From the NCBI GenBank assembly GCA_903789525.1, contig CAIFER010000001.1:1170063-1234062 (forward strand): 64,000 bases of DNA, written 5' to 3'. The stretch's first letter is position 1. Each line of letters opens with the position of its first letter. The translations under genes were made by a program, and so were the position numbers. Of the stretch, positions 55,770-64,000 are shown one piece after another. The notes below the pieces were generated by a model. The model made no database searches. It was not told the DNA's origin and saw nothing but the letters and a program-made list of their open reading frames with translations. This DNA is from an uncultured Aeriscardovia sp. (GTDB lineage: Bacteria; Actinomycetota; Actinomycetes; Actinomycetales; Bifidobacteriaceae).

Positions 55770-56771
55770 ATGAAGGCAGCTCAATTAACCAAATACGGGC
55801 GGAATTTTCGCATTGGCATTAACTCGCTCTCGCTTCCTTCTGTAGGATCTCATGATGTTCAAGTGAAAGTCATATATGCAGGCGTTAATCCGCTTGATAA
55901 TTTGATTGCTCGCGGAACAATGAAGTTGCTTGTTCCTTACCGCTTGCCACAAACAATGGGAAATGAATTTGTGGGAAGAATCACGCGCGTCGGTGATGAT
56001 GTTCAGAATTTCCATGTTGGTGAACGTGTGTTTGCAAGAATGCCATTAGATCGAATTGGTGCCTTTGCAGAAGATGCCATTATTAATTCTGCGGCGATTA
56101 CGCGCGTCCCTGAATGTTTTACCGATGAAGAAGCTGCAACTATCCCACTCACTGCTTTAACAGCGATGCAGGCTTTAGATCTGATGGATGTGGAACCAGG
56201 CAAAACTCTTTTCATTTCAGGTGGAACAGGGAGTTTTGGCGCAATGGCGATTCCAATTGCGGTGGCAAAGGGTTTGACGGTCATTGTCAGCGGCAGTGCT
56301 CGAAACAAAGATACCGTGATGAAACTCGGTGTTAGCCGATTCATTGATTACCGGAAAGAGGATTACAGTCAAGAACTTTCGCACATTGATCTAGCCATTG
56401 ATACGCTCGGCGGCAAAGAATTAGAAAAGCAAATGTCGATCTTGAAGCCTCATGGCACCATCGTCTCCCTCAGAGCAATGCCTAATGCAGAATTTGCGCG
56501 GAGAGAGCATATGGGTAAGGCAAAAGAATTACTGTTTAAGCTCGCCAGCGCGCAAGTTGAAAGAATGGCGAAAAAGTACCACGTTCATTATCATTTCATG
56601 AATGTTGATGCGAACGGCCAGCAATTACATGAGGCTGCAGAGATCCTCGCTCATGCCCATGTTCATCCTCTTCATGGTGATGTTTTCTCCTTGAATCAGA
56701 CGAAAGAGGCGATGGATCGGGTCGCTCGTGGGCATAACCGAGGGAAAATCTTGCTCAAGCTGAGTGAATAA
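55770..56771 (+). CDS. Quinone-oxidoreductase-like MDR protein
   Basis: Medium-chain dehydrogenase/reductase of 333 residues without the structural zinc Cys cluster, so of the quinone oxidoreductase (QOR) type using NADPH. The nucleotide-binding motif is SGGTGSFGAMAIPIAVAKG. VYAGVNPLDNLIARG and the GRITRVGDDVQNFHVGERVFAR segment are typical. AAGGAA precedes the start. Codons look more AT-rich than in the flanking genes, which may point to recent acquisition. Confidence 0.87.
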   Translation: MKAAQLTKYGRNFRIGINSLSLPSVGSHDVQVKVIYAGVNPLDNLIARGTMKLLVPYRLPQTMGNEFVGRITRVGDDVQNFHVGERVFARMPLDRIGAFAEDAIINSAAITRVPECFTDEEAATIPLTALTAMQALDLMDVEPGKTLFISGGTGSFGAMAIPIAVAKGLTVIVSGSARNKDTVMKLGVSRFIDYRKEDYSQELSHIDLAIDTLGGKELEKQMSILKPHGTIVSLRAMPNAEFARREHMGKAKELLFKLASAQVERMAKKYHVHYHFMNVDANGQQLHEAAEILAHAHVHPLHGDVFSLNQTKEAMDRVARGHNRGKILLKLSE

Positions 56772-56813
56772 ACTCTGCGACTGAACTCCATAACTAAGCG
56801 GGAGGAAGCCAGC

Positions 56814-57590
56814 TTAGCTGCGAATGGTCAGATACTGATCGACTGGCATGTGATGTACTCGTAGATCATTGATAGGGGCGTCAGTGGCATGGCCGATGCA
56901 CATGCCGATGACGAGTGTCTCATTATCTGGGATATCAAGTGCTCGACGTACTTCCTCGGGATATCGGACGAGCTCGTAGGCGATCATTGTGTCGTAGCCG
57001 CGATTCTTAGCCGAAAGCACGAGTGCCTCTTCGAAGGCTCCGAGATCAAGCAAGTGCCATTCGTTGATGTGCTTTTGTGCCGTCACATACATAACGGTTC
57101 CGGCGTTGAAAAGACGGCTATTGCTGATAGCAATGGGAGCAGGGTGTGCAGGGCGACCATCTGCTGCTCCATTCTGAGAGTGCTGTGGATGCTGCAGATG
57201 TGCGCTGTTGATGGCGTCCTGCCCGTCTTTACCTTCTTGCCGAAGACAAGCTTTTTCTTCCGAGCTTTGCGCGGCATCGGCAGGCAAATTGTTCGTCAGC
57301 TGATTGTAGGCAGCCATATTAGCGCGCAATTGCTTGCCCCATGTGACCCGGTGAGTGGTTGGAATATCGGAATGACCGCGGACGCCTTCAGCAACTGATT
57401 TTTCGTGTGCGGAGCGAATCTGTTGCATCACTTTTCCTGTTGCCACATAAACGCGCCATGGCTGTGCATCACCCCAGCTTGGGGCTAATCCTGCTTCTTC
57501 GACAATTGAGCGAATATCAGCTTCTGGGACTGGTGTGCCATCGAAATCGCGAACAGAATGCCTTCCTTTGACGACCTCGTCAAATTCCAT
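56814..57590 (-). CDS. Nitroreductase family protein
   Basis: FMN-dependent nitroreductase-fold protein of 258 residues. The start EVVKGRHSVRDFDGTPVPEADI is the family signature, followed by APSWGDAQPWRVYV. The C-terminal part has VRYPEEVRRALDIPDNETLVIGMCIGHA. A low-complexity Gln/His/Ala-rich insert of about 45 residues (near 110-150) is unusual. AAGGAAG precedes the ATG. Substrate unknown (quinones, nitro compounds). Confidence 0.9.
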   Translation of the reverse strand: MEFDEVVKGRHSVRDFDGTPVPEADIRSIVEEAGLAPSWGDAQPWRVYVATGKVMQQIRSAHEKSVAEGVRGHSDIPTTHRVTWGKQLRANMAAYNQLTNNLPADAAQSSEEKACLRQEGKDGQDAINSAHLQHPQHSQNGAADGRPAHPAPIAISNSRLFNAGTVMYVTAQKHINEWHLLDLGAFEEALVLSAKNRGYDTMIAYELVRYPEEVRRALDIPDNETLVIGMCIGHATDAPINDLRVHHMPVDQYLTIRS

Positions 57591-58121
57591 AATCGCTTCC
57601 TTCTCGGCTTCATCGTAGTGAACATGTATTACGCACTTATTGTCTTGTTATGATTTGACTCAACTTATGCTTTTAACTCAACTCAGATATGACAAGCTGT
57701 GTTTTGGTCTCGTAGCAGCCCGATCAATTAAAATACAAACTCTTACTCTCCAACACGGGCAGTTTCTCGACTACCCACGTCATTTGCCAGAGCTCGTTCA
57801 AGCTGAAAATGACGCTAACATTCAAGCTTTGGCAGACCTGTTAACCGTAGACGACGGACCTAATACAGCGGAAAGACGGACACCGCCTGTGCGTTGACTA
57901 GATAGATCAAACGGCAAGCGACTTTTTCTTTGTTTGCGACCTGGGAATGACTAAGTTCTCGTCGACTGAGTACTAAAAGGTACGCCCGCTCGCGATCTGC
58001 ACTTAATACCTGACACGATACCTAAAACCATCATTTTATGGAATATTTCATCATATTCTCGCATATCAGAAGATCGTTGGGAAATGGGGCTTTTCCGCGA
58101 AATGACGCCGTTTTTGGCACT
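57591..58121. other. Intergenic region, no supported gene
   Basis: About 530 bases between the nitroreductase gene and the tRNA-Ala terminator. An 85-codon frame from TTG 57640 to 57897 has no ribosome site and no recognised family, and short minus-strand frames also lack signals. It may be gene debris; nothing firm is seen. Confidence 0.5.
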
Positions 58122-58155
58122 AAAAAGGGTTCCGAACAAAACTGCCCAGAACCCT
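58122..58155 (-). terminator. Terminator of tRNA-Ala
   Basis: On the minus strand AGGGTTC and GAACCCT form a 7-bp stem followed by TTTTTA, starting a few bases after the tRNA 3' end. Confidence 0.85.
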
Positions 58156-58160
58156 ACCCG

Positions 58161-58233
58161 TGGAGCTAGCGGGAATCGAACCCGCGACCTCTTCCATGCG
58201 AAGGAAGCGCGCTACCAACTGCGCTATAGCCCC
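58161..58233 (-). tRNA. tRNA-Ala (CGC)
   Basis: On the minus strand the acceptor arms GGGGCTA and TAGCTCC pair fully with discriminator A. The anticodon stem CTTCC/GGAAG encloses TTCGCAT, giving anticodon CGC. The T loop is TTCGATT. CCA is not encoded. 73 nt. Confidence 0.95.
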
Positions 58234-58316
58234 GTGCTACGTGGTGCGTAACTTTCTTATACTATCTTATGTCCGAATCACACGCAATTGTACTGAGCTG
58301 ACGGTCGTGCCACCGT

Positions 58317-59114
58317 TCAATCAATTATTTCGTTTGTCGGTGGAGTCCCACTTTCTCCCTCTTTTTCAGCGGTCTCTGTCTCGGCATTGATCTCGACTTC
58401 TTCAGCTTCGGGAAGGGTTTCCTCGACTTGCCCCTGTTCTGCTTCGGCGACAGTTTCAGCACTCTTCTGATGCTTCGCGATCATGCCTTTAACGAGTCCG
58501 ATGATGGTCGGCAACAGCGAAATGACGAGAATCAGCACAATGACAAGTTCAAAGTGTTGCTGAACGAATGGGATTCCGCCGAAGAAGAATCCGAGGAGGG
58601 TGAACAGCGTTCCCCAGATAAATCCGCCGAGCACGCTAAACGGTGCGAATCGGTGCCATTTCATCCCTGACATTCCGGAAATAAACGGCATGAACGTGCG
58701 GATAATAGGGAAGAACCGGCCAAGGAAGACCGCAAGTGGCCCCCATTTTTCAATCATCGCGGACGTTTTATCGATGCGCTCCGGTGTCATCGCTTTTACT
58801 TTTCCGGAGGCAATAATTTTCCTACCAAAGAACCGACCGATAAAGTAATTGCATTCGTCTCCCAGAATCGGTGCAATGACGGCGATCAGCAGGACCATCC
58901 ACAGTGCCAGCCCCGAGCGTGCATCGTGCGCAAAGTATCCGGCCGCGAACAGCAGCGAATCACCTGGCAAGAATGGCGTGAAGACGAGTCCTGTCTCAAT
59001 GAACAAGATGAGGAAAATCAGGAAAAGTGTCGGGCCGATTCCCATCGCAATCCAACCGGCAATTGCGGTTCGTGGGTCTTTCAGCAACTCGATGAGCGAT
59101 GTGAAGAAGTTCAT
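58317..59114 (-). CDS. DedA-family membrane protein
   Basis: DedA/VTT-domain protein of 265 residues, a likely flippase of the undecaprenyl-phosphate/phospholipid type. The hallmark ETGLVFTPFLPGDSLLFAAG and the second motif GRFFPIIRTFMPFISGMSGM are present, with about five membrane segments. The last 55 residues are a Glu-rich cytoplasmic tail that the core family lacks. AGGAGGG stands just before the ATG. Confidence 0.92.
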   Translation of the reverse strand: MNFFTSLIELLKDPRTAIAGWIAMGIGPTLFLIFLILFIETGLVFTPFLPGDSLLFAAGYFAHDARSGLALWMVLLIAVIAPILGDECNYFIGRFFGRKIIASGKVKAMTPERIDKTSAMIEKWGPLAVFLGRFFPIIRTFMPFISGMSGMKWHRFAPFSVLGGFIWGTLFTLLGFFFGGIPFVQQHFELVIVLILVISLLPTIIGLVKGMIAKHQKSAETVAEAEQGQVEETLPEAEEVEINAETETAEKEGESGTPPTNEIID

Positions 59115-59557
59115 GACCCTCCTGAGACGTCGTTGACGCTAACCGTGACAACTGGTCGTGGCCATTGAAGTGGCTATTGAGATCGATTGTATGGGATTGC
59201 CGTCGGTGAGAAAACGTTTTTGAGGCACCGTTGCCACTTTATCCGGCAAATCATCACATCTACCTATCGCATTTATCACTCTGGAGACGTGGTGGCTGAA
59301 CCATTTGATATGTACTGATATGGACGAAAGTGAAAGGCATATGCTAGCGCAACCTAGGTCGTAAATTGTGCCTAATTCGCTTTGAACAAAAGGGAAGAAA
59401 AATTGATGCATCGCCGGCTTGTCGTTTGTAAAACAAGCAAGAATTGTAATAACAAGAATTTCGTCAGCAACGTGTAGTTGGAGCACGCTACTGGTGCAAT
59501 TCGCTGTGCATGTGGCGAAGGCATGCAGCCGAAAAGATATGGAGAGAGGAATTTTGC
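59115..59557. other. Intergenic region upstream of the ABC exporter
   Basis: About 440 bases without a supported gene. A repeated CAAGAATT word (near 59440 and 59452) and a TGTAAT box near 59445 could be promoter elements for the exporter; no regulator gene is adjacent. Confidence 0.4.
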
Positions 59558-61567
59558 ATGTATGTCGTGCCGAGCGCAAAGGTGAGCAAGCAAGGCAATC
59601 TGCGCTGGATTTGGCAATACGGAAAGCAGGATAAAGGGAAGGTCATTCTTGCCGTCATCTTGTTCGCTGTAGACAAGGTGATGACGCTTGTTCCGCCTTT
59701 TATCTCGGGCCTTATTGTCGATCAGTGCATTACGTATGGACTCACAGATCGCTTGATTCCGTTGTTGGTTATTCAGATTGCCACCAACATTGGGCACATG
59801 GGCTTGCGCTATTCGTACGAGATTATTCTTCAGCTTTTCGGCCAGAACACGATTTATCGCTTGGTTTCTGATGAGTTCGAAAAGCTCCATGAGCTCGATT
59901 TTCATTACTTTAACCACGTCAAGAATGGCGATGTGATGAATCGTATGACATCTGATACGGATGCCATTCGTTTCTTCATCTCGTGGGTGGCTATGCAGAT
60001 CCTTGATTGCGTGGTCATGTTTGTGAGCGCGTTGGTCGTCATGTTCGTCATGGAATGGAGACTCGCGTTGGCGCTCATGATCCTGTCGCCGTTCATGCTT
60101 GTGGTAGCACGCACGATGGCGAAGAAAGCGCATGGAATCTTCTACCAGATTCGTCAGTCGCTGTCGCGTCTCAATTCGTGTGTGGAGGAGAATATCGAGG
60201 CAAATCGCGTCGTTAAAGCTTTCGCGCGTGAACCGTACGAGATCAAGAAATTCGAGAAGCACAACCAAGACTACTTCCAGCGGAACATGGTTTTGGCGCA
60301 CAACAACGCTCGTTACCTCCCATGGCTCGATGGCATGTCGTATTTGCTCGACGTCATTACGCTGATCTTGGGTGGTCTCTTGGTTATTCAAGGGCATATG
60401 ACGCTGGGCGTGCTTGTGTCCTTCCAGTCATACGAGTGGATGATCGATGGGCCAGTGCGCATGGTCGGTTGGTTGCTCAATGATTTGGAGCACTTCCAGG
60501 CGTCGTGCATCAAGATTCGCGGTCTGCTGTCTGCGAAGTCCCGCATCGTTGAACCAGATCAACGCACAGCTGTCTCGCAGATTGCTGCAGTGAAGCCGGT
60601 TCCGAAGGAAGTGGTGCGTGAGGTCGAGAAATCCACGGCGTCCTCAACTCCGTCTGCTAAGTTCCTGAAGTCGCTTCCGCCGATTAAGGGCGATATTGTG
60701 TTCGATCACGTCAGCTTTGCGTACCCGGATGATCCGAACACGCTGGTGCTCAACGATGTGAGTTTCCATGCTCGTCCGGGCGAAAAGCTCGGCATTTTCG
60801 GCGAGACTGGTTCCGGCAAGTCCACGCTCGTTTCCCTCATCGCTCGCTTCTACGACCCAACGAAAGGCCATGTGTATATCGATGGTGTCGATGTGCGCAA
60901 TTGGCCGCTTGAGACGTTGCGTAGCCAGGTCGTTCTGGCGTTCCAGGACACCTTCCTCTTCTCGGATACGATCGGCGAGAATATCGCGTTCGGTAACCAT
61001 CGCGTGAGTAATCCGGAAGATTATGAAGAGACAGGTTTGGCAGATTCGCAGCACAGCGAGTCAGGAGATGCTGATTCTGATGATCTGAACTACCAGCATC
61101 GTGTACAGACAGCACAGAAAAATCGTGCGGATAGCGGATTTATCCGTCAGATGGCCAAGATTGCAGATGCTGATGATTTCATCGGTCGTATGCCGGATGG
61201 ATATGACACGGTGATTGGTGAACGCGGTGTCGGCTTGTCAGGTGGCCAGAAGCAGCGTATTTCCTTGGCTCGTGCACTGGCAGACAACCCGTCAGTGCTG
61301 ATCATGGACGATACAACGTCTGCAGTTGATATGGAGACGGAAGCCGCGATTCAGAAGAATTTACGCCGGTTGAGCGGTACTCGCACGATTGTGACGATTG
61401 CATACCGCATTTCGTCTGTGCGTGATTCTGACGAGATTCTCGTGTTGGAGCACGGCAAAGTCGTGGAACGTGGCACACACGATCAGCTCGTGGCATTGAA
61501 TGGACGTTATGCCGATATTTACCGCAAGCAGCTCGGTCTGAGCATGGGCGCGGATATGGGCCGGTGA
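59558..61567 (+). CDS. Heterodimeric ABC exporter, subunit with degenerate ATP site
   Basis: Half-transporter of 669 residues: six-helix exporter domain (to about 310), then a nucleotide-binding domain. Walker A GETGSGKSTLV and signature LSGGQKQRISLARAL are normal. Walker B reads VLIMDDTTSAVD, with Asp in place of the catalytic Glu, and the switch His is Tyr (TIAYRISS). This is the pattern of the non-hydrolysing site in heterodimeric exporters such as TM287/288. An acidic insert (about residues 485-525) lies in the helical subdomain. ATG 59558 follows AGAGGAA. Its partner starts four bases after its stop. Substrate unknown (drug, lipid or peptide). Confidence 0.92.
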   Translation: MYVVPSAKVSKQGNLRWIWQYGKQDKGKVILAVILFAVDKVMTLVPPFISGLIVDQCITYGLTDRLIPLLVIQIATNIGHMGLRYSYEIILQLFGQNTIYRLVSDEFEKLHELDFHYFNHVKNGDVMNRMTSDTDAIRFFISWVAMQILDCVVMFVSALVVMFVMEWRLALALMILSPFMLVVARTMAKKAHGIFYQIRQSLSRLNSCVEENIEANRVVKAFAREPYEIKKFEKHNQDYFQRNMVLAHNNARYLPWLDGMSYLLDVITLILGGLLVIQGHMTLGVLVSFQSYEWMIDGPVRMVGWLLNDLEHFQASCIKIRGLLSAKSRIVEPDQRTAVSQIAAVKPVPKEVVREVEKSTASSTPSAKFLKSLPPIKGDIVFDHVSFAYPDDPNTLVLNDVSFHARPGEKLGIFGETGSGKSTLVSLIARFYDPTKGHVYIDGVDVRNWPLETLRSQVVLAFQDTFLFSDTIGENIAFGNHRVSNPEDYEETGLADSQHSESGDADSDDLNYQHRVQTAQKNRADSGFIRQMAKIADADDFIGRMPDGYDTVIGERGVGLSGGQKQRISLARALADNPSVLIMDDTTSAVDMETEAAIQKNLRRLSGTRTIVTIAYRISSVRDSDEILVLEHGKVVERGTHDQLVALNGRYADIYRKQLGLSMGADMGR

Positions 61568-61570
61568 TGA

Positions 61571-63427
61571 ATGATGGCAGAGAAAACAATGAAGGCACAC
61601 GCACAAAAGACGCAGAAGGCTCAGACTCACACCACGCGCCGCAATACGTACCGAGAGGATGAAGCCCTCGAAGAGACGCTGAGCTGGCACGATATCGGCC
61701 GTATTTTCCAGTACATGAAGCCGTACGTGGGCAAAGTCGTCAAAGTCGTTTTGGCGGTTTTGGTCATGAGCGTGATTGTGCTGGCGGTCCCGTACGCATC
61801 CCGCATCATCATCGATCAGACGATTCCGCACAAGAACATCAGCCAACTGCTGTGGATTTGCGGAACATTGCTGGCGATCATCGTGGTGTACGAGCTGTGT
61901 CTGCGCTACCGGACGATTCACATTGTGGAGATCGGCCAGCTCATCTTGACGGATATGCGCCGTGACATTTTTACTCACATTCAGACGCTGCCGTTCAGTT
62001 ACTTCGATTCTCGCCCGCATGGCAAGATCCTGGTGCGCGTGGTTTATTACGTCAACACACTGTCCGACACACTGTCAAGTGGTCTCGTCAACGTGATTTC
62101 CGATCTCTTCTTGATCGTTTTCACGCTCATCATCATGTTCGTGTTGGATTGGCGGTTGACGCTGTGGTCGCTGATTCTGTTCCCGATTTTGCTGGTGATG
62201 GTTCGTGTCATCCAGCATTTCCAGCACATCGCCTACCAGCGTCTGTCGAATAAGCAGTCCAATCTCAATGCGTTCATTCACGAGGCTATTGCCGGTGTAA
62301 AGACGACGCAGTCGTTTGCACGTGAGAAGACGCAGTACCACAATTTCCAGGACCAACAGGGCACTGTTCGCCATTATTGGATGAATGCGCAGTACCTCGA
62401 ATTCCTCATGTGGCCGAGTGTCCAGATCATCTCGACGTGCACGATTGCCCTCATCTACTATCTGGGCATCATGAAGCTCGGTGGCGTTCACCCGACGACC
62501 GGTATTCTGATCGCGTTCATCGCTTACTTGAACAACTTCTGGAATCCGATCATCGATATTGGTAACTTCTACAATCAGCTCATTACGTGCTCGGCGTATC
62601 TTGAGCGCATTTTCGAGACGATGGATATCAAGCCGGAGATCACTGACAAGCCAAATGCACAACCTCTTCCGCGCATCAAGGGCAAGGTGGACTTCAACGA
62701 TGTCACCTTCCGTTACGAGAATCCAGGTCCGCTGATCCTCAAGCACGTTGACTTCCATGTCAAGCCAGGTCAGACGATCGCATTTGTTGGCCCAACTGGT
62801 GCCGGTAAGTCGACGATTGTGTCGCTTATCTCGCGTTTCTACGATGTGACGGGCGGTTCTGTGATGATTGACGGCCACGATGTGCGCGATGTCACACTTC
62901 AATCGTTGCGCTCGCAGGAAGGTGTCATGCAGCAGGACACCTTCATCTTCAGCAGTACTGTCCGTGACAATATTCGTTACGGCAAGCTCGACGCGACGGA
63001 TGAGCAGATTGAAGCAGCTGCCAAGGCTGTGGATGCTGATGGCTTTATTCGCGGCCTTCCTCACGGGTATGACACGGTGATGGAGGAGCAGGGTGCCACG
63101 CTTTCTGCTGGCCAGCGTCAGCTCGTGGCTTTTGCGCGTACGATGCTGGCTGATCCGCGCATTCTCATCTTGGATGAGGCTACGTCTGATATTGATACGA
63201 AGACGGAGGAGGCTCTGCAAAACGGCATTCGCCAGCTTCTCAAGGGGCGCACGAGCTTTGTCATCGCGCACCGCTTGTCCACGATCATCCACGCTGATCA
63301 GATTTATTACATCGATCATGGCCAGATTGTGGAACATGGAACACATCAAGAGCTGCTCCAGCATAAGGGCGCATACTGGAAGCTCTTTGAGTCACAGTAC
63401 ACGGCTCTCAATGCTTCTTCGAAGTAG
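61571..63427 (+). CDS. Heterodimeric ABC exporter, catalytic subunit
   Basis: Half-transporter of 618 residues with an N-terminal cytoplasmic extension, six helices and an ATPase domain. Walker A GPTGAGKSTIV, Walker B ILILDEATSDID with the catalytic Glu, and the switch His in VIAHRLSTI are intact. The signature is LSAGQRQ rather than LSGGQ, which matches the partner's degenerate site in trans. It is coupled to the upstream subunit by a three-base gap; the start could be either of two adjacent ATGs. Confidence 0.93.
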   Translation: MMAEKTMKAHAQKTQKAQTHTTRRNTYREDEALEETLSWHDIGRIFQYMKPYVGKVVKVVLAVLVMSVIVLAVPYASRIIIDQTIPHKNISQLLWICGTLLAIIVVYELCLRYRTIHIVEIGQLILTDMRRDIFTHIQTLPFSYFDSRPHGKILVRVVYYVNTLSDTLSSGLVNVISDLFLIVFTLIIMFVLDWRLTLWSLILFPILLVMVRVIQHFQHIAYQRLSNKQSNLNAFIHEAIAGVKTTQSFAREKTQYHNFQDQQGTVRHYWMNAQYLEFLMWPSVQIISTCTIALIYYLGIMKLGGVHPTTGILIAFIAYLNNFWNPIIDIGNFYNQLITCSAYLERIFETMDIKPEITDKPNAQPLPRIKGKVDFNDVTFRYENPGPLILKHVDFHVKPGQTIAFVGPTGAGKSTIVSLISRFYDVTGGSVMIDGHDVRDVTLQSLRSQEGVMQQDTFIFSSTVRDNIRYGKLDATDEQIEAAAKAVDADGFIRGLPHGYDTVMEEQGATLSAGQRQLVAFARTMLADPRILILDEATSDIDTKTEEALQNGIRQLLKGRTSFVIAHRLSTIIHADQIYYIDHGQIVEHGTHQELLQHKGAYWKLFESQYTALNASSK

Positions 63428-63430
63428 CAG

Positions 63431-63532
63431 GTGACGAATGCATTAGTGATCGCGATGGCCGCAGTGATGAACGTGTGCATTGTGGCGTGCGGCTGCATTG
63501 TGATGTGCTGTTGCATCATGTGTTACCGATAG
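63431..63532 (+). CDS. Possible Cys-rich micropeptide
   Basis: A 33-codon frame from GTG 63431 begins three bases after the exporter stop and ends at the base of the terminator stem. The peptide is hydrophobic with seven Cys (ending VMCCCIMCYR). No good ribosome site is present, so it would rely on coupling to the exporter gene. The DNA repeats TGCATTGTG words, so the frame may be chance. No family is recognised. Confidence 0.25.
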   Translation: MTNALVIAMAAVMNVCIVACGCIVMCCCIMCYR

Positions 63533-63571
63533 GCCTGGTGTCTTCTCTTCAGGAGATGCCAGGCCTTTTCT
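63531..63571 (+). terminator. Terminator of the exporter operon
   Basis: AGGCCTGG (63531-63538) pairs with CCAGGCCT, extended by G-U pairs, and is followed by TTTTCTCT. Confidence 0.85.
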
Positions 63572-63679
63572 CTATCTGTTTATCTCTGTATCCCTTTATC
63601 TCTTGAACTTTCGGAATCCTCGAGGTTGGACTGTTGAAGAAGAGTCACTTATATAGAAGCATTTGTAAACGCAACCGAG

Positions 63680-63718
63680 CAGTCATACAAGGCAACTAAG
63701 CAGTCATACACAGCAAGT
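63680..63718. repeat. Short direct repeat
   Basis: AGCAGTCATACA occurs twice about 20 bases apart, each followed by (A)GGCAA or CAGCAA. The surrounding 63572-63790 stretch holds no gene. Confidence 0.4.
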
Positions 63719-63792
63719 GTTGTAAGGCAAGTGGCACGAAGCAAGCAGTGCGAATAAGCCTCGTAAAGGTTAACGATTCAGATACATGTTTT

Positions 63793-63890
63793 TGCGATAA
63801 TGTGTCATATCAAGACGGTTTAGACCATCTTCGACACCGCCTCAGGGCTGTGTGCGTCAAAAACGACACGCCGTAGAGCCCTTTATTTGC
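63793..63890 (+). ncRNA. Possible small RNA or leader
   Basis: An extended -10 box TGCGATAAT (63793-63801) precedes an imperfect hairpin (AAGACGG/CCATCTT) and then a terminator-like stem AGGGCT/AGCCCT (63844-63882) followed by TTTATTT. The unit would be about 80 nt. It could equally be the leader of a gene beyond the window. The last 50 bases are GGTTGG-rich low-complexity sequence. Confidence 0.25.
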
Positions 63891-64000
63891 AACGGTTGTG
63901 AGATGCGTGGTTGCGCATCGTTTTGGAATGGGTAACATATTCTTTTGTTGCCTCTGCGGGTGGCTGGTTGGTTTGCTGGTTGCTTGTTGTGGGTTGGTGG

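Noticed and set aside
57640..57897. 85-codon frame starting with TTG
   Set aside because: No ribosome site, promoter or known family; reported only as intergenic sequence.
59372..60397. 341-codon minus-strand frame opposite the first ABC subunit
   Set aside because: Antisense shadow, rich in His/Arg/Asn as expected from reversed codons.
62075..63364. 429-codon minus-strand frame opposite the second ABC subunit
   Set aside because: It is the antisense of a clear ABC transporter and shows no domain of its own.

Overview
The window looks like a near-origin chromosomal segment of a member of the Bifidobacteriaceae (Actinobacteria). The evidence is a gyrA gene, a DUF3566 gene of the actinobacterial gyrA neighbourhood, a complete bifidobacterial-style N-glycan locus, LPXTG pilus genes, and several genes whose start codon lies 7 to 9 bases after a -10 box. 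Base composition looks close to even by eye and is more AT-rich in the glycan locus. The genus cannot be fixed from the sequence alone. No IS element, prophage or CRISPR array was seen.

Layout. 1-2.1 kb: 3' part of gyrA. 2.4-26.4 kb: an N-glycan harvesting locus with two GH38 alpha-mannosidases, a GH125 alpha-1,6-mannosidase, a GH5_18-like beta-mannosidase, a GH3 enzyme, a GH20 hexosaminidase, an exported cell-anchored GH18 endo-beta-N-acetylglucosaminidase, an ABC importer (binding protein and two permeases, no ATPase), a LacI and a ROK regulator, nagB and nagA. 26.7-31.6 kb: a decayed pilus locus (LPXTG adhesin, pilin, class C sortase), each gene broken by a stop or frameshift. 31.6-34.6 kb: fetAB-like ABC pair and an AGE-family mannose isomerase/epimerase. 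35-45.8 kb: DUF3566 protein, VanZ/RDD protein, glycosyltransferase, 3-methyladenine glycosylase, GH27 alpha-galactosidase, FprA-type reductase, truncated SMR transporter behind a structured leader, tRNA-Gly, recQ, GH43. 46-49.2 kb: an OpuC-type osmoprotectant importer. 49.3-59.1 kb: oxidoreductases, a zinc-ribbon membrane protein with a 3' frameshift, GH31 alpha-glucosidase, nitroreductase, tRNA-Ala, DedA protein. 59.5-63.4 kb: a heterodimeric ABC exporter with one degenerate ATP site, followed by a tiny Cys-rich reading frame.

How the genes fit together: the surface GH18 enzyme would release N-glycans from glycoproteins, leaving one GlcNAc on the released glycan. The ABC system imports them. 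The cytoplasmic GH20, GH38, GH125 and GH5 enzymes trim them to GlcNAc and mannose. NagA and NagB feed phosphorylated GlcNAc to fructose-6-phosphate, and the AGE enzyme could convert free mannose. A palindrome of the form CTAAACCGGTTTAG precedes the lacI gene, and imperfect copies precede the importer and the AGE gene, which suggests a LacI regulon. No GlcNAc kinase is visible, so that step must be encoded elsewhere.
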